A DNA stretch of 64,000 bases from Paraburkholderia fungorum (GTDB lineage Bacteria > Pseudomonadota > Gammaproteobacteria > Burkholderiales > Burkholderiaceae): assembly GCF_003610895.1 (NCBI RefSeq), contig NZ_MCAS01000023.1, positions 310,001-374,000 on the forward strand, read 5' to 3'. Positions 25,821-33,549 of the stretch are shown in pieces. Both the position numbers and the translations under genes were made by a program. Position 1 is the stretch's first letter, and every line of letters starts with the position of its first letter. The notes below the pieces were generated by a model, which saw nothing but the letters and a program-made list of their open reading frames with translations, was not told where the DNA came from and made no database searches.

Positions 25821-27500
25821 ATGTACCAATACGATCAGTACGACCAGACCATCGTCGATGAGCGGGTCGCGCAATACGCCGATCAGGTTCGCCGCCGTCT
25901 GTCGGGCGAATTGAGCGAAGAGGAGTTCCGTCCGCTGCGTCTGCAGAACGGTCTGTACATGCAGCGTCACGCGTACATGCACCGCATCGCGATTCCGTAC
26001 GGCAACCTGCGCAGCGACCAGATGCGCGTGCTGGCCGAGATTGCTCGCGTGCACGACCGCGGCTACGGCCACTTTTCGACGCGCTCGAACATCCAGTACA
26101 ACTGGATTCAACTCGAAGAAACGCCGGAAATCCTGCGCAAGCTCGCCGCCGTGCAGATGCACGGTATCCAGACCTCGGGCAATTGCATCCGTAACATCAC
26201 GGCCGACCAGTTCGCCGGCGTGGCGCCGGACGAAATGGTCGATCCGCGCCCCTGGGCAGAAATCCTGCGCCAATGGTCGACGTTCCACCCTGAATTCGCG
26301 TGGCTGCCGCGTAAGTTCAAGATCGCGGTGTCGGGTTCGAAGGAAGACCGCGCCGCCGTGCAGATTCACGACATGGGCGTGTATCTGAGGAAGAACGAGC
26401 AGGGCGAGCTGGTGGCCGACATCCTGGCCGGCGGTGGCATGGGCCGTACGCCGATCATCGGTGCGATCATCCGCCGCGATTTGCCGTGGCAACATCTGCT
26501 GACGTACTGCGAAGCCGTGCTGCGCGTGTACAACCGCTATGGCCGCCGCGACAACATGTACAAGGCGCGCATCAAGATTCTCGTGAAGGCCTTGAGCCCG
26601 GAGAAATTCTCGGCGCAAGTCGAGGAAGAATGGCAACACCTGAAAGACGGTCCGTCCACGCTCACGCAGGCCGAAGTCGATCGCGTGTCGCAATACTTCC
26701 GGCCGCCGGTGTATGAAAAACTGGCCGATACGGATGCATCGTTCGAAAAGCATTTGCTGGAAAACCGTGCGTTCGCCCGCTGGGTCGAGCGTAACGTGCG
26801 TCCGCACAAGGTTGAGGGTTATTCGTCCGTCACGCTGTCGCTGAAACCGACCACCATCGCCCCGGGCGACGCAACCGACGCGCAGATGGAAGCCGTCGCC
26901 GATTGGGCCGACGAATATTCGCTCGGCGAAATCCGCGTCTCGCACGAACAGAACCTGATTCTCGCGAACGTGAAGAAGCGCGACCTGTTCGCGCTGTGGG
27001 AAAAGGCCAAGGCGCAGGGTTTCGCCACGCCGAACATCGGCTTGCTGACCGACATCATCGCGTGCCCGGGCGGCGATTTCTGCTCGCTCGCGAATGCGAA
27101 GTCGATTCCGATCGCGCTGGCGATTCAGGAACGTTTCAACGATCTCGACTACGTGTACGACCTCGGCGACGTGTCGCTGAACATCTCGGGCTGTATCAAT
27201 GCCTGCGGTCACCACCACGTCGGCAACATCGGCATTCTGGGCGTCGATAAGGACGGCTCCGAGTGGTATCAGGTGACGCTCGGCGGCGAGCAGGGTACGG
27301 GCGCCACGGGCGCGCACCTCGGCCGCGTGATCGGCCCGTCGTTCTCGGCGGAAGAAATGCCGAACGTGATGAGCAAGGTGATCGATACGTTCGTGGAAAA
27401 CCGCTTTGAGGGCGAACGCTTTATCGAAACGTACAACCGCATCGGCATGGCTCCGTTCAAGGAACGTGTGTACGCCTCGCGTCAACCGGCTCACGCGTAA
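25821..27500 (+). CDS. cysI: Sulfite reductase hemoprotein (nitrite/sulfite reductase family)
   Basis: A 559-residue siroheme/4Fe-4S enzyme that reduces sulfite to sulfide. The cofactor motifs are clear: CPGGDFCSLANAKS (Cys-x5-Cys) and NISGCINACGHHHVGNIG (Cys-x3-Cys). Siroheme-contact arginines are likely in HDRGYGHFSTRSNIQYNWIQ and MHGIQTSGNCIRNI. The protein has the duplicated ferredoxin-like halves of the family. ATG 25821 begins MYQYDQYDQTIVDERVAQYA. It is first gene of the plus-strand cys operon, divergent from cysB. No flavoprotein partner (CysJ) gene is near, so electrons may come from ferredoxin or another donor. Confidence 0.92.
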   Translation: MYQYDQYDQTIVDERVAQYADQVRRRLSGELSEEEFRPLRLQNGLYMQRHAYMHRIAIPYGNLRSDQMRVLAEIARVHDRGYGHFSTRSNIQYNWIQLEETPEILRKLAAVQMHGIQTSGNCIRNITADQFAGVAPDEMVDPRPWAEILRQWSTFHPEFAWLPRKFKIAVSGSKEDRAAVQIHDMGVYLRKNEQGELVADILAGGGMGRTPIIGAIIRRDLPWQHLLTYCEAVLRVYNRYGRRDNMYKARIKILVKALSPEKFSAQVEEEWQHLKDGPSTLTQAEVDRVSQYFRPPVYEKLADTDASFEKHLLENRAFARWVERNVRPHKVEGYSSVTLSLKPTTIAPGDATDAQMEAVADWADEYSLGEIRVSHEQNLILANVKKRDLFALWEKAKAQGFATPNIGLLTDIIACPGGDFCSLANAKSIPIALAIQERFNDLDYVYDLGDVSLNISGCINACGHHHVGNIGILGVDKDGSEWYQVTLGGEQGTGATGAHLGRVIGPSFSAEEMPNVMSKVIDTFVENRFEGERFIETYNRIGMAPFKERVYASRQPAHA

Positions 27501-27522
27501 CCGCGCAAAGGATACTGAACAG

Positions 27523-28062
27523 ATGGCTTCTATTATCAAGAACCGCGCGATCGTCAACGATGACTGGACGGTGGTGCGCCCCTCCGAAGACGGCACGCTG
27601 CCCGCAGTCGATGCCTTGCCGGCCGGCAAGGTGCTGGTGCCGCTCGCACTGTGGCAAGCCGAGCGCGATGCGCTGATCGCTTCGCGCAGCACCGCTGAAA
27701 TCGGCGTGTGGCTCGCGCCGGATAGCGAACCGGCGGATATCGTCGGCGACTTCGACACGATCGCGCTGATCGGTGTGGACTTCCCGGTGTTCCGCGACGG
27801 CCGCGGCTATAGCATCGGCCGCCTGTTGCGCGAGCGTTATGGCTACAAGGGCGAATTGCGCGCGATCGGCGACGTGCTGCGCGATCAACTGGCGTTCATG
27901 TTCCGCTGCGGTTTCGACGCCTACGCACTGCGCTCGGATAAGGATTTCGACGACGCGCTGAAGGCGTTCGACGAATTCAGCTTCAACTATCAGGGCGCGG
28001 TAAACTCGTCGCCGCTGTTCCGCCGGCGTGAAGCAGGCGAACTGGCAAAGGCGTCGGCATGA
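27523..28062 (+). CDS. DUF934 family protein of the sulfate assimilation operon
   Basis: A 179-residue protein; ATG 27523 (MASIIKNRAIVNDDWTVVRP) lies 22 bp after cysI, and open codons further upstream overlap that gene. The family pattern WLAPDSEPADIVGDFDTIAL, GVDFPVFRDGRGYSIGRLLR and GYKGELRAIGDVLRDQLAFM is that of DUF934, found regularly between the sulfite reductase and APS reductase genes in Proteobacteria. It ends with a segment overlapping the cysH start by 4 bp (ATGA). Its biochemical role is not established; an electron-transfer or assembly function for sulfite reductase has been suggested by context only. Confidence 0.88.
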   Translation: MASIIKNRAIVNDDWTVVRPSEDGTLPAVDALPAGKVLVPLALWQAERDALIASRSTAEIGVWLAPDSEPADIVGDFDTIALIGVDFPVFRDGRGYSIGRLLRERYGYKGELRAIGDVLRDQLAFMFRCGFDAYALRSDKDFDDALKAFDEFSFNYQGAVNSSPLFRRREAGELAKASA

Positions 28063-28805
28063 GCTCCGCACAATCGCTCACGCTGAAACTCGCCGCGAAG
28101 GTCGAGCGCCTCGATGCACTGCTCGATTCGATCGCCGCGCGCCACGCGAACGTGAAGCTTGCCAGCAGCCTTGCCGCGGAAGACATGCTGCTCACCCACG
28201 CGATTCTGTCGCGTGGGGTGAAGATCGGTATCTTCTCGCTGAACACGGGCCGTCTGCATGCGGAAACGCTTGGCATGATCGACCGCGTGAAAGAGCGCTA
28301 CGGTTACGATATCGAGCAGTTTCATCCGCAAGCGGCTGCGGTCGAAGAATATATCGGCTCGCACGGTCTGAACGCGTTCTATGAAAGCGTCGATCTGCGC
28401 AAGCGTTGCTGCGAGATCCGCAAGGTCGAGCCGTTGAACCGCGCGTTGTCGGACGTCAGCGCGTGGGTCACGGGCCAGCGCCGCGAGCAGTCGGTGACGC
28501 GTGCCGAATTGCACGAGGAAGAGCGCGACGAAGCGCGCAATATCGCCAAGTTCAATCCGTTGACGGACTGGACCGAAGCCGAAGTGTGGGAGTATCTGAA
28601 AGCATTGGACGTGCCGGTCAATCCGCTGCATGCGCGCGGTTACCCGAGCATCGGCTGCGAGCCTTGTACCCGCGCGATCCGTCCCGGTGAAGACAGCCGG
28701 GCAGGGCGCTGGTGGTGGGAGTCGCGCGATACGAAGGAATGTGGCCTGCATATCACCACGATTACGCCGATTCCCGTTAGCATCGGCGAGAACGCTTCGG
28801 CATAA
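28059..28805 (+). CDS. cysH: Assimilatory adenylyl-sulfate (APS) reductase
   Basis: A 248-residue PP-loop family reductase. The presence of Cys-Cys at residues 117-118 (RKRCCEIRKVEPLNRAL) and Cys-x2-Cys at 200-203 (YPSIGCEPCTRAI) means it should bind a 4Fe-4S cluster and act on APS, unlike the cluster-free PAPS form of enterobacteria. The catalytic thiol is in the C-terminal KECGLHITT (Cys 228). It reduces APS to sulfite using thioredoxin. No cysC (APS kinase) is seen in the cluster, consistent with direct use of APS. The start overlaps the DUF934 gene by 4 bp. Confidence 0.92.
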   Translation: MSSAQSLTLKLAAKVERLDALLDSIAARHANVKLASSLAAEDMLLTHAILSRGVKIGIFSLNTGRLHAETLGMIDRVKERYGYDIEQFHPQAAAVEEYIGSHGLNAFYESVDLRKRCCEIRKVEPLNRALSDVSAWVTGQRREQSVTRAELHEEERDEARNIAKFNPLTDWTEAEVWEYLKALDVPVNPLHARGYPSIGCEPCTRAIRPGEDSRAGRWWWESRDTKECGLHITTITPIPVSIGENASA

Positions 28806-28817
28806 AGCATTCAGGCG

Positions 28818-28845
28818 GTTCAGGCCTTGGTTTTTTAGCCTGAAC
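28818..28845 (+). other. Hairpin in the cysH-cysD spacer
   Basis: GTTCAGGC (28818-28825) pairs with GCCTGAAC (28838-28845) around a 12-nt loop that itself contains six T. The T-run is in the loop and not after the stem, so it is not a standard terminator. It may set relative expression between cysH and cysD or be a processing site. Confidence 0.4.
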
Positions 28846-28919
28846 GCCGCACATACCGATTTGAATACTCTCGCTCGCGGCCGCCAACCCGCCCGGGCGA
28901 ATCAACGAAGGACCCAAAC

Positions 28920-29882
28920 ATGAGCACCACGCTCGATTCCACTGTGAATGCACCGCTTACCAACACGGCGAACCGGATGGATCACCTCGACTGGCTCGAA
29001 GCCGAGTCGATTCACATCCTGCGCGAACTGGTCGCCGAATGCAGCAAGCCCGCCCTGCTGTTTTCGGGTGGCAAGGATTCGGTCGTGGTGTTGCACCTCG
29101 CGCTGAAGGCTTTTGGCATTGGTGCAAATCGTAAGACCGTGCTGCCGTTCCCGCTCGTGCATATCGACACCGGCCACAACTACGACGAAGTGATCGACTT
29201 CCGCGATCGCCGCGCGAAAGAGATCGGCGCTGAACTGGTGGTGGGTCACGTCGAAGATTCGATCAAGCGCGGTACGGTGCGTTTGCGCCGTGAACTGGAT
29301 TCGCGCAACGCTGCGCAAGCCGTGACGTTGCTCGAGACGATCGCTGAACATGAGTACACGGCGCTGATCGGCGGCGCGCGCCGCGACGAAGAAAAGGCCC
29401 GTGCAAAAGAACGGATCTTCTCGTTCCGCGACGAATTTGGCCAATGGGATCCGAAGGCGCAGCGCCCGGAACTGTGGAGCCTGTATAACGCACGTCTGCA
29501 CAACGGCGAACACCTGCGCGTGTTCCCGATCTCGAACTGGACCGAACTCGACGTGTGGCAATACATTGCCCGCGAACAGCTCGAACTGCCGTCGATCTAT
29601 TACGCGCATCACCGTGAGATCGTGCGTCGCAACGGCCTGCTCGTGCCGGTCACGCCGCTTACGCCGATGCGTGAAGGTGAAACCAGCGAGACCGCGCTGG
29701 TGCGCTTTCGCACTGTGGGCGATATCAGCTGCACGTGCCCGGTGGAAAGCGATGCCGATGATCTCGAGAAGATCATCGCCGAAACGGCCGTGACCGAAAT
29801 CACGGAACGTGGCGCGACGCGGATGGACGATCAGGTTTCCGAAGCCGCGATGGAACAGCGTAAGAAGCAAGGTTATTTCTAA
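28920..29882 (+). CDS. cysD: Sulfate adenylyltransferase subunit 2
   Basis: A 320-residue ATP sulfurylase small subunit. The PP-loop SGGKDS is at residues 49-54 (PALLFSGGKDSVVVLHLALK), followed by PLVHIDTGHNYDEVIDFRD, ALIGGARRDEEKARAKERIF and the C-terminal RFRTVGDISCTCPVESDADD. With CysN it makes APS from sulfate and ATP. ATG 28920 has a GAAGGA site. It is separated from cysH by 114 bp containing a hairpin, and from cysN by 16 bp, so cysDN are certainly co-transcribed. The N-terminus has about 18 residues more than the minimal core. Confidence 0.94.
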   Translation: MSTTLDSTVNAPLTNTANRMDHLDWLEAESIHILRELVAECSKPALLFSGGKDSVVVLHLALKAFGIGANRKTVLPFPLVHIDTGHNYDEVIDFRDRRAKEIGAELVVGHVEDSIKRGTVRLRRELDSRNAAQAVTLLETIAEHEYTALIGGARRDEEKARAKERIFSFRDEFGQWDPKAQRPELWSLYNARLHNGEHLRVFPISNWTELDVWQYIAREQLELPSIYYAHHREIVRRNGLLVPVTPLTPMREGETSETALVRFRTVGDISCTCPVESDADDLEKIIAETAVTEITERGATRMDDQVSEAAMEQRKKQGYF

Positions 29883-29898
29883 GCACACGACGAGAGCA

Positions 29899-31218
29899 AT
29901 GCAAATGAATATTCATCAACCAGAAGACCTCGGCGTGCTGCGTTTTATTACTGCGGGCAGCGTCGACGACGGCAAGAGCACGTTGATCGGCCGCCTGCTG
30001 TACGACAGCAAGGCTGTGCTTTCCGATCAACTCTCGGCACTGTCGCGTGCGAAGAACAAGCGTACCGTCGGCGACGAAATCGATCTGTCGCTGCTGACCG
30101 ACGGCCTTGAAGCCGAACGTGAGCAGGGCATCACGATCGACGTGGCCTACCGTTATTTCGCAACGGCCAAGCGCAAGTTCATCATCGCCGACACGCCGGG
30201 CCACGAGCAGTACACGCGCAACATGGTGACGGGTGCATCGACGGCGCACGCGGCGATCATTCTGGTCGACGCAACGCGTGTCACGTTCGTCGACGGCGTG
30301 GCGCAATTGCTGCCGCAAACCAAGCGTCATAGCGCGATCGTGAAGCTGCTCGGTCTGCAGCACGCGATTGTCGCGATCAACAAGATGGATCTGGTCGATT
30401 ACAGCGAAACGCGCTTCAACGAGATTCGCGACGCGTATGTCGAACTCGCGCGCCAACTGGGTCTGAGCGACGTGCGCTTCGTGCCGGTGTCGGCGCTCAA
30501 GGGCGACAACATCGTGACGGCTAGCGAAAGCATGCCGTGGTACGCAGGCGAGCCGTTGCTGGATTTGCTCGAAGCGTTGCCGGTCGATGTTCCGACGGGG
30601 CAGGCCCTGCGCTTCCCCGTGCAATGGGTGGCGCGTCAGGACGGCAGCCAGGCAGACGATTTCCGCGGCTACATGGGCCGTGTCGAAGCAGGCGAGGTGA
30701 AGGTCGGCGACACGATCGTCGTGCTGCCGGCGAACCGTGAAGCGACGGTTGCCGAGATCATTGCACCGGTGACGGGCGGGACGGCGGCGGTGGATCGCGC
30801 GTTTGCGGGCCAAACGGTTACGATTCGGCTGGCGGAAGACGTCGACGTGTCGCGCGGCGATACATTCGTGCTGCGCGAAGCGGCGCCTGAGCCGGCGAAG
30901 AAGCTGGAAGCCGATCTGTGCTGGTTCGACGACACGCCGCTGTCGACGCAACGCAAGTATTTGCTGAAGCAGACCACCAACACCGTGTTCGCGCGGATTG
31001 GGGCGATCAAGGAAGTGCTCGACGTGCATACGCTGTCGCAGGCGACCGATCGCAAGGACCTGACGATGAACGATATTGGCCGCGTGGCGTTGACGTTGCA
31101 AAAGCCGCTGGTGTGCGACGTGTACGATTCGCATCAGGGCACGGGTGCATTCGTGCTGATCGACGAGGCGACGCATCACACGGTTGCGGCCGGGATGATT
31201 CGGGCGTTTTCGGCCTGA
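29899..31218 (+). CDS. cysN: Sulfate adenylyltransferase subunit 1 (GTPase)
   Basis: A 439-residue EF-Tu-like GTPase. The P-loop GSVDDGKS is at residues 20-27, followed by the G2-G4 landmarks EREQGITIDVAYRYFATAKR, IIADTPGHEQYTRNMVTGAS and AIVAINKMDLVDYSETRFNE. Two beta-barrel domains occupy the C-terminal half. GTP hydrolysis drives APS formation by CysD. ATG 29899 is preceded by GAGAG; an ATG two codons later is also usable. It lacks the fused APS kinase domain found in CysNC proteins. The next gene in the strand is the SUMT gene, 73 bp on. Confidence 0.94.
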   Translation: MQMNIHQPEDLGVLRFITAGSVDDGKSTLIGRLLYDSKAVLSDQLSALSRAKNKRTVGDEIDLSLLTDGLEAEREQGITIDVAYRYFATAKRKFIIADTPGHEQYTRNMVTGASTAHAAIILVDATRVTFVDGVAQLLPQTKRHSAIVKLLGLQHAIVAINKMDLVDYSETRFNEIRDAYVELARQLGLSDVRFVPVSALKGDNIVTASESMPWYAGEPLLDLLEALPVDVPTGQALRFPVQWVARQDGSQADDFRGYMGRVEAGEVKVGDTIVVLPANREATVAEIIAPVTGGTAAVDRAFAGQTVTIRLAEDVDVSRGDTFVLREAAPEPAKKLEADLCWFDDTPLSTQRKYLLKQTTNTVFARIGAIKEVLDVHTLSQATDRKDLTMNDIGRVALTLQKPLVCDVYDSHQGTGAFVLIDEATHHTVAAGMIRAFSA

Positions 31219-31291
31219 GTGACGGGCTGGACGATTGACGCGACGTCGCGCTCTGGGTTTTGCACGAGCCGGACGAAAGGGATTGAGGCAA

Positions 31292-32044
31292 ATGGGTAAG
31301 GTGTATCTGATCGGTGCTGGGCCTGGGGCCGCGGATCTCATCACGGTGCGCGGCGCGCGGCTGCTCGGCACGGCGGACGTGGTGCTGCACGACGCGCTGG
31401 TCGAACCCGCGATGCTCGAGTATGCACCGGCTCACGCGCGGCGGATTGCGGTTGGCAAGCGCTGTGGACAGCTTTCGACGGCGCAGCAGTTCATCAACAA
31501 GCAGATTGTGGATGCTGCGCTCGAGCACGACGTGGTGGTGCGCCTGAAGGGCGGCGACCCGATGTTGTTCGGGCGTGCCGATGAGGAGATGCGGGCGCTT
31601 GAGGCTGCTGGCATCGAGTATGAGGTGGTGCCGGGGATTACGGCGGCGCTGGCAAGTGCGGCTTCGTTGAAGCGGTCTTTGACGCTTCGCGGGGTGTCTC
31701 GTAGCGTGGCGTTGGCTACGCATAGCCGGGCGGCTGACACAGAGGCGATTCGCGAGCAGGTGAATGCTGATTCGCTGGTGTTCTACATGGGGCGGGATAG
31801 TGGGCCTGAGATCGCTCAACAATTGATTGATGGCGGGCGCGATGGCGCGACGCCTGTGGCGATTGTTGAGGCCTGTAGTACGCCTCGTGAGCGGATGCTC
31901 ACACTTACGCTTTCGGAGCTTGCTTGTGGTGAGGCACAGCAGTGGCTTGATGCTTCGCAGCCGAGTCTTTTGATGATCGGGGAGGCGTTTGCTGCCCGGC
32001 AGCGGGTGGGGCGCTCCGCGGATGGGGTTTTAGTCGCGGCTTAA
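31292..32044 (+). CDS. cobA: Uroporphyrinogen-III C-methyltransferase (SUMT)
   Basis: A 250-residue SAM-dependent methyltransferase of the tetrapyrrole methylase family. It starts KVYLIGAGPGAADLITVRGA (Gly-rich SAM motif), then VVLHDALVEPAMLEY, VVRLKGGDPMLFGRADEEMR (the VRLKGGDPxxFGR signature) and YEVVPGITAALASAASLKRS. It makes precorrin-2 for siroheme, needed by the sulfite reductase encoded 4 kb upstream, and also for cobalamin. It is single-domain, so the oxidase and chelatase parts of CysG must be elsewhere; a CbiX-type chelatase is encoded on the far side of the repeat element. ATG 31292 chosen from the motif start. Might equally be named cysG-like. Confidence 0.9.
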   Translation: MGKVYLIGAGPGAADLITVRGARLLGTADVVLHDALVEPAMLEYAPAHARRIAVGKRCGQLSTAQQFINKQIVDAALEHDVVVRLKGGDPMLFGRADEEMRALEAAGIEYEVVPGITAALASAASLKRSLTLRGVSRSVALATHSRAADTEAIREQVNADSLVFYMGRDSGPEIAQQLIDGGRDGATPVAIVEACSTPRERMLTLTLSELACGEAQQWLDASQPSLLMIGEAFAARQRVGRSADGVLVAA

Positions 32045-32059
32045 GGTTTGGTTTTTTGT

Positions 32060-33120
32060 TTTTGCCTTCGGCGGTGGTGTTGTCTGTGTTCTGGCTTCTT
32101 TGGCCTTTCCTTGATCTGTTTGTCAGCGGCGTTGGCCTTTCCTTGAATTGATATTGGTTTATTAGTGTTGCCCCTGTGCGGGGCGGCACTTACTTTCTTT
32201 GCCGCCGCAAAGAAAGATAAGCAAAGAAAGCGGCTCAAACCGCCAGCTCATAAGCGGGTCCCCCGCGCAGCCACGGTAGTGGTGCATCTGGAATCTGTGT
32301 TCTCGCACATTCAGCCCTGGTGACAAGGCCATCATACTTCCGGCGGCGCTGCGCGCGCCGAACGGTTCCTCATAAAACCACCCATTGCGTGTTTGCTCTT
32401 GCGGTTTGTCTGGGTCCCTGCACCGTTTTTATCGCTGCCGTGCGCTCAACTGCAGCCGGGCAGCGAGGGCGCCGCGTCGACATTTCAGGGGTTCGCTCCT
32501 AGTTTGCCCAGTTCCCCGGCTAGTCGTTGCATCGCCGCGGCGGGCACAATTGCGCGCGCTGCAACGTATGCCGTGCACCGCCATTTCATTTCAAGTGGGG
32601 GGGCGCCACCGAGTGCGGGAGCATCTCGCCGAGGCGAAGCCGATGGCCCCCGCGACGCGAAACGAAGCCCCAGGTTTCCCTGGCAGACCCGTCCGCGACG
32701 CACGCAGTGCGGAGTGGGAGCGGATGAGCCCTGTGTCACTAAAGCCGAGTGTGCGAGAGCACGGATTCCAGATGCACCACTACCCCCTCCAAGCCAGGGG
32801 ACCCACTTATGAGCTGGCGGTGTGAGCCGCTTTCTTTGCTTATCTTTCTTTGCGGCGGCAAAGAAAGTAAGTGCCGCCCCGCACAGGGGCAACGCTAATA
32901 GACCAATATCAATTCAAGGAAAGGCCAAAGAGTAAGTGCCGCCCCGCACAGGGGCAACGCTAATAGACCAATAGCAAATCAAGAAAAGGCCAAAGAGTAA
33001 GTGCCGCCCTGCACAGGGGCAACACCAATAAACCAATAAGAAATCAAGAAAAGGCCAACGCTATAAAAGCACAGACAAAACAGACCACTGACAAAGCAAG
33101 AAAAGGCCAACGCCGAAGAC
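32060..33120. mobile_element. About 1-kb inverted-repeat element, probably a dispersed non-autonomous repeat
   Basis: Two arms of about 178 bp, 32132-32309 and 32750-32928, are inverted copies with more than 90% match, and weaker symmetry extends on both sides. Each arm contains a 10-bp stem hairpin with a 4-nt loop (CTTTCTTTGC at 32193-32202 with GCAAAGAAAG at 32207-32216, and its counterpart at 32844 onwards). The 440-bp interior has no convincing gene; open frames there look random and use unusual codons. No transposase is present. The structure looks like a MITE-type or fold-back element separating the SUMT and chelatase genes. This is the whole content of the 1.1-kb gap 32045-33157. Confidence 0.75.
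32866..33060. repeat. Three tandem 65-bp repeats at the right edge of the inverted-repeat element
   Basis: Units start at 32866, 32931 and 32996, each beginning AGTAAGTGCCGCCC and ending in AAAGGCCAA. The first two are almost identical; the third has about ten changes. A partial fourth unit with AAAAGGCCAACG follows. The period is constant at 65 bp. Not a CRISPR array: there are no unique spacers. Confidence 0.85.
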
Positions 33121-33157
33121 CCCCAACCAACCCACAACAAGAGCAAAAAAAACAACC

Positions 33158-33538
33158 TCAACCCTGCCGAAGGCAATACTCAGCCACAGCATCCAGCACA
33201 GCTTCATCCTCGCCAACAGCGCCAACACACCGAATCTCGACAGAAGGATACAACCCACGACACCGTTCAATCAGCGCGGGTAGATCTTTCCTGATATGCC
33301 CACCTTGCCCAAAAAACACAGGCACAACAGTCACAACCGAACATCCGTCGGAGACAAGAGAATCCACCGCAGCAGGCAGATCCGGTTCCATCAACTCAAG
33401 AAAAGCCAGCAAAACCGGCCCAGCTTCAGCATCGGAACCGCGTGCGGCGCGCACCTTCCCGGCGAGCCTCTCAAACGGCTCGCGCCAGCGCACATCCCTC
33501 GCGCCATGCCCGAACAATACCACCCCATGCGCAGCCAT
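33158..33538 (-). CDS. cbiX: CbiX-type sirohydrochlorin chelatase
   Basis: A 126-residue protein, the length of the short (CbiX-S) class II chelatases. It starts MAAHGVVLFGHGARDVRWRE, whose Gly-His-Gly-Ala-Arg holds the metal-binding/catalytic His, and later has VVTVVPVFFGQGGHIRKDLP with the second His. It inserts Fe(II) into sirohydrochlorin for siroheme, or Co(II) for cobalamin. Its position, facing the SUMT gene across the repeat element, suggests siroheme for the sulfite reductase; B12 genes lie 13 kb away. It lies 11 bp downstream of lptG on the same strand. No precorrin-2 dehydrogenase is found in the window. Confidence 0.85.
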   Translation of the reverse strand: MAAHGVVLFGHGARDVRWREPFERLAGKVRAARGSDAEAGPVLLAFLELMEPDLPAAVDSLVSDGCSVVTVVPVFFGQGGHIRKDLPALIERCRGLYPSVEIRCVGAVGEDEAVLDAVAEYCLRQG

Positions 33539-33549
33539 AACCCAGGCTC

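Noticed and set aside
25704..27758. A 684-residue open frame on the minus strand
   Set aside because: It is antisense to cysI and the DUF934 gene; its composition (Arg/His/Val/Ala-rich) is that of a GC-rich shadow frame and it has no family motifs.
29800..31371. A 523-residue minus-strand open frame over cysN
   Set aside because: Shadow of cysN, which has all GTPase motifs in the plus strand.
32385..32892. Several open frames of 66-146 residues inside the inverted-repeat element, on both strands
   Set aside because: They overlap each other in different frames, run through the repeat arms and show no domain; more likely chance frames in repeat DNA.
32866..33060. CRISPR array
   Set aside because: The 65-bp units are contiguous, with no unique spacers and no cas genes.
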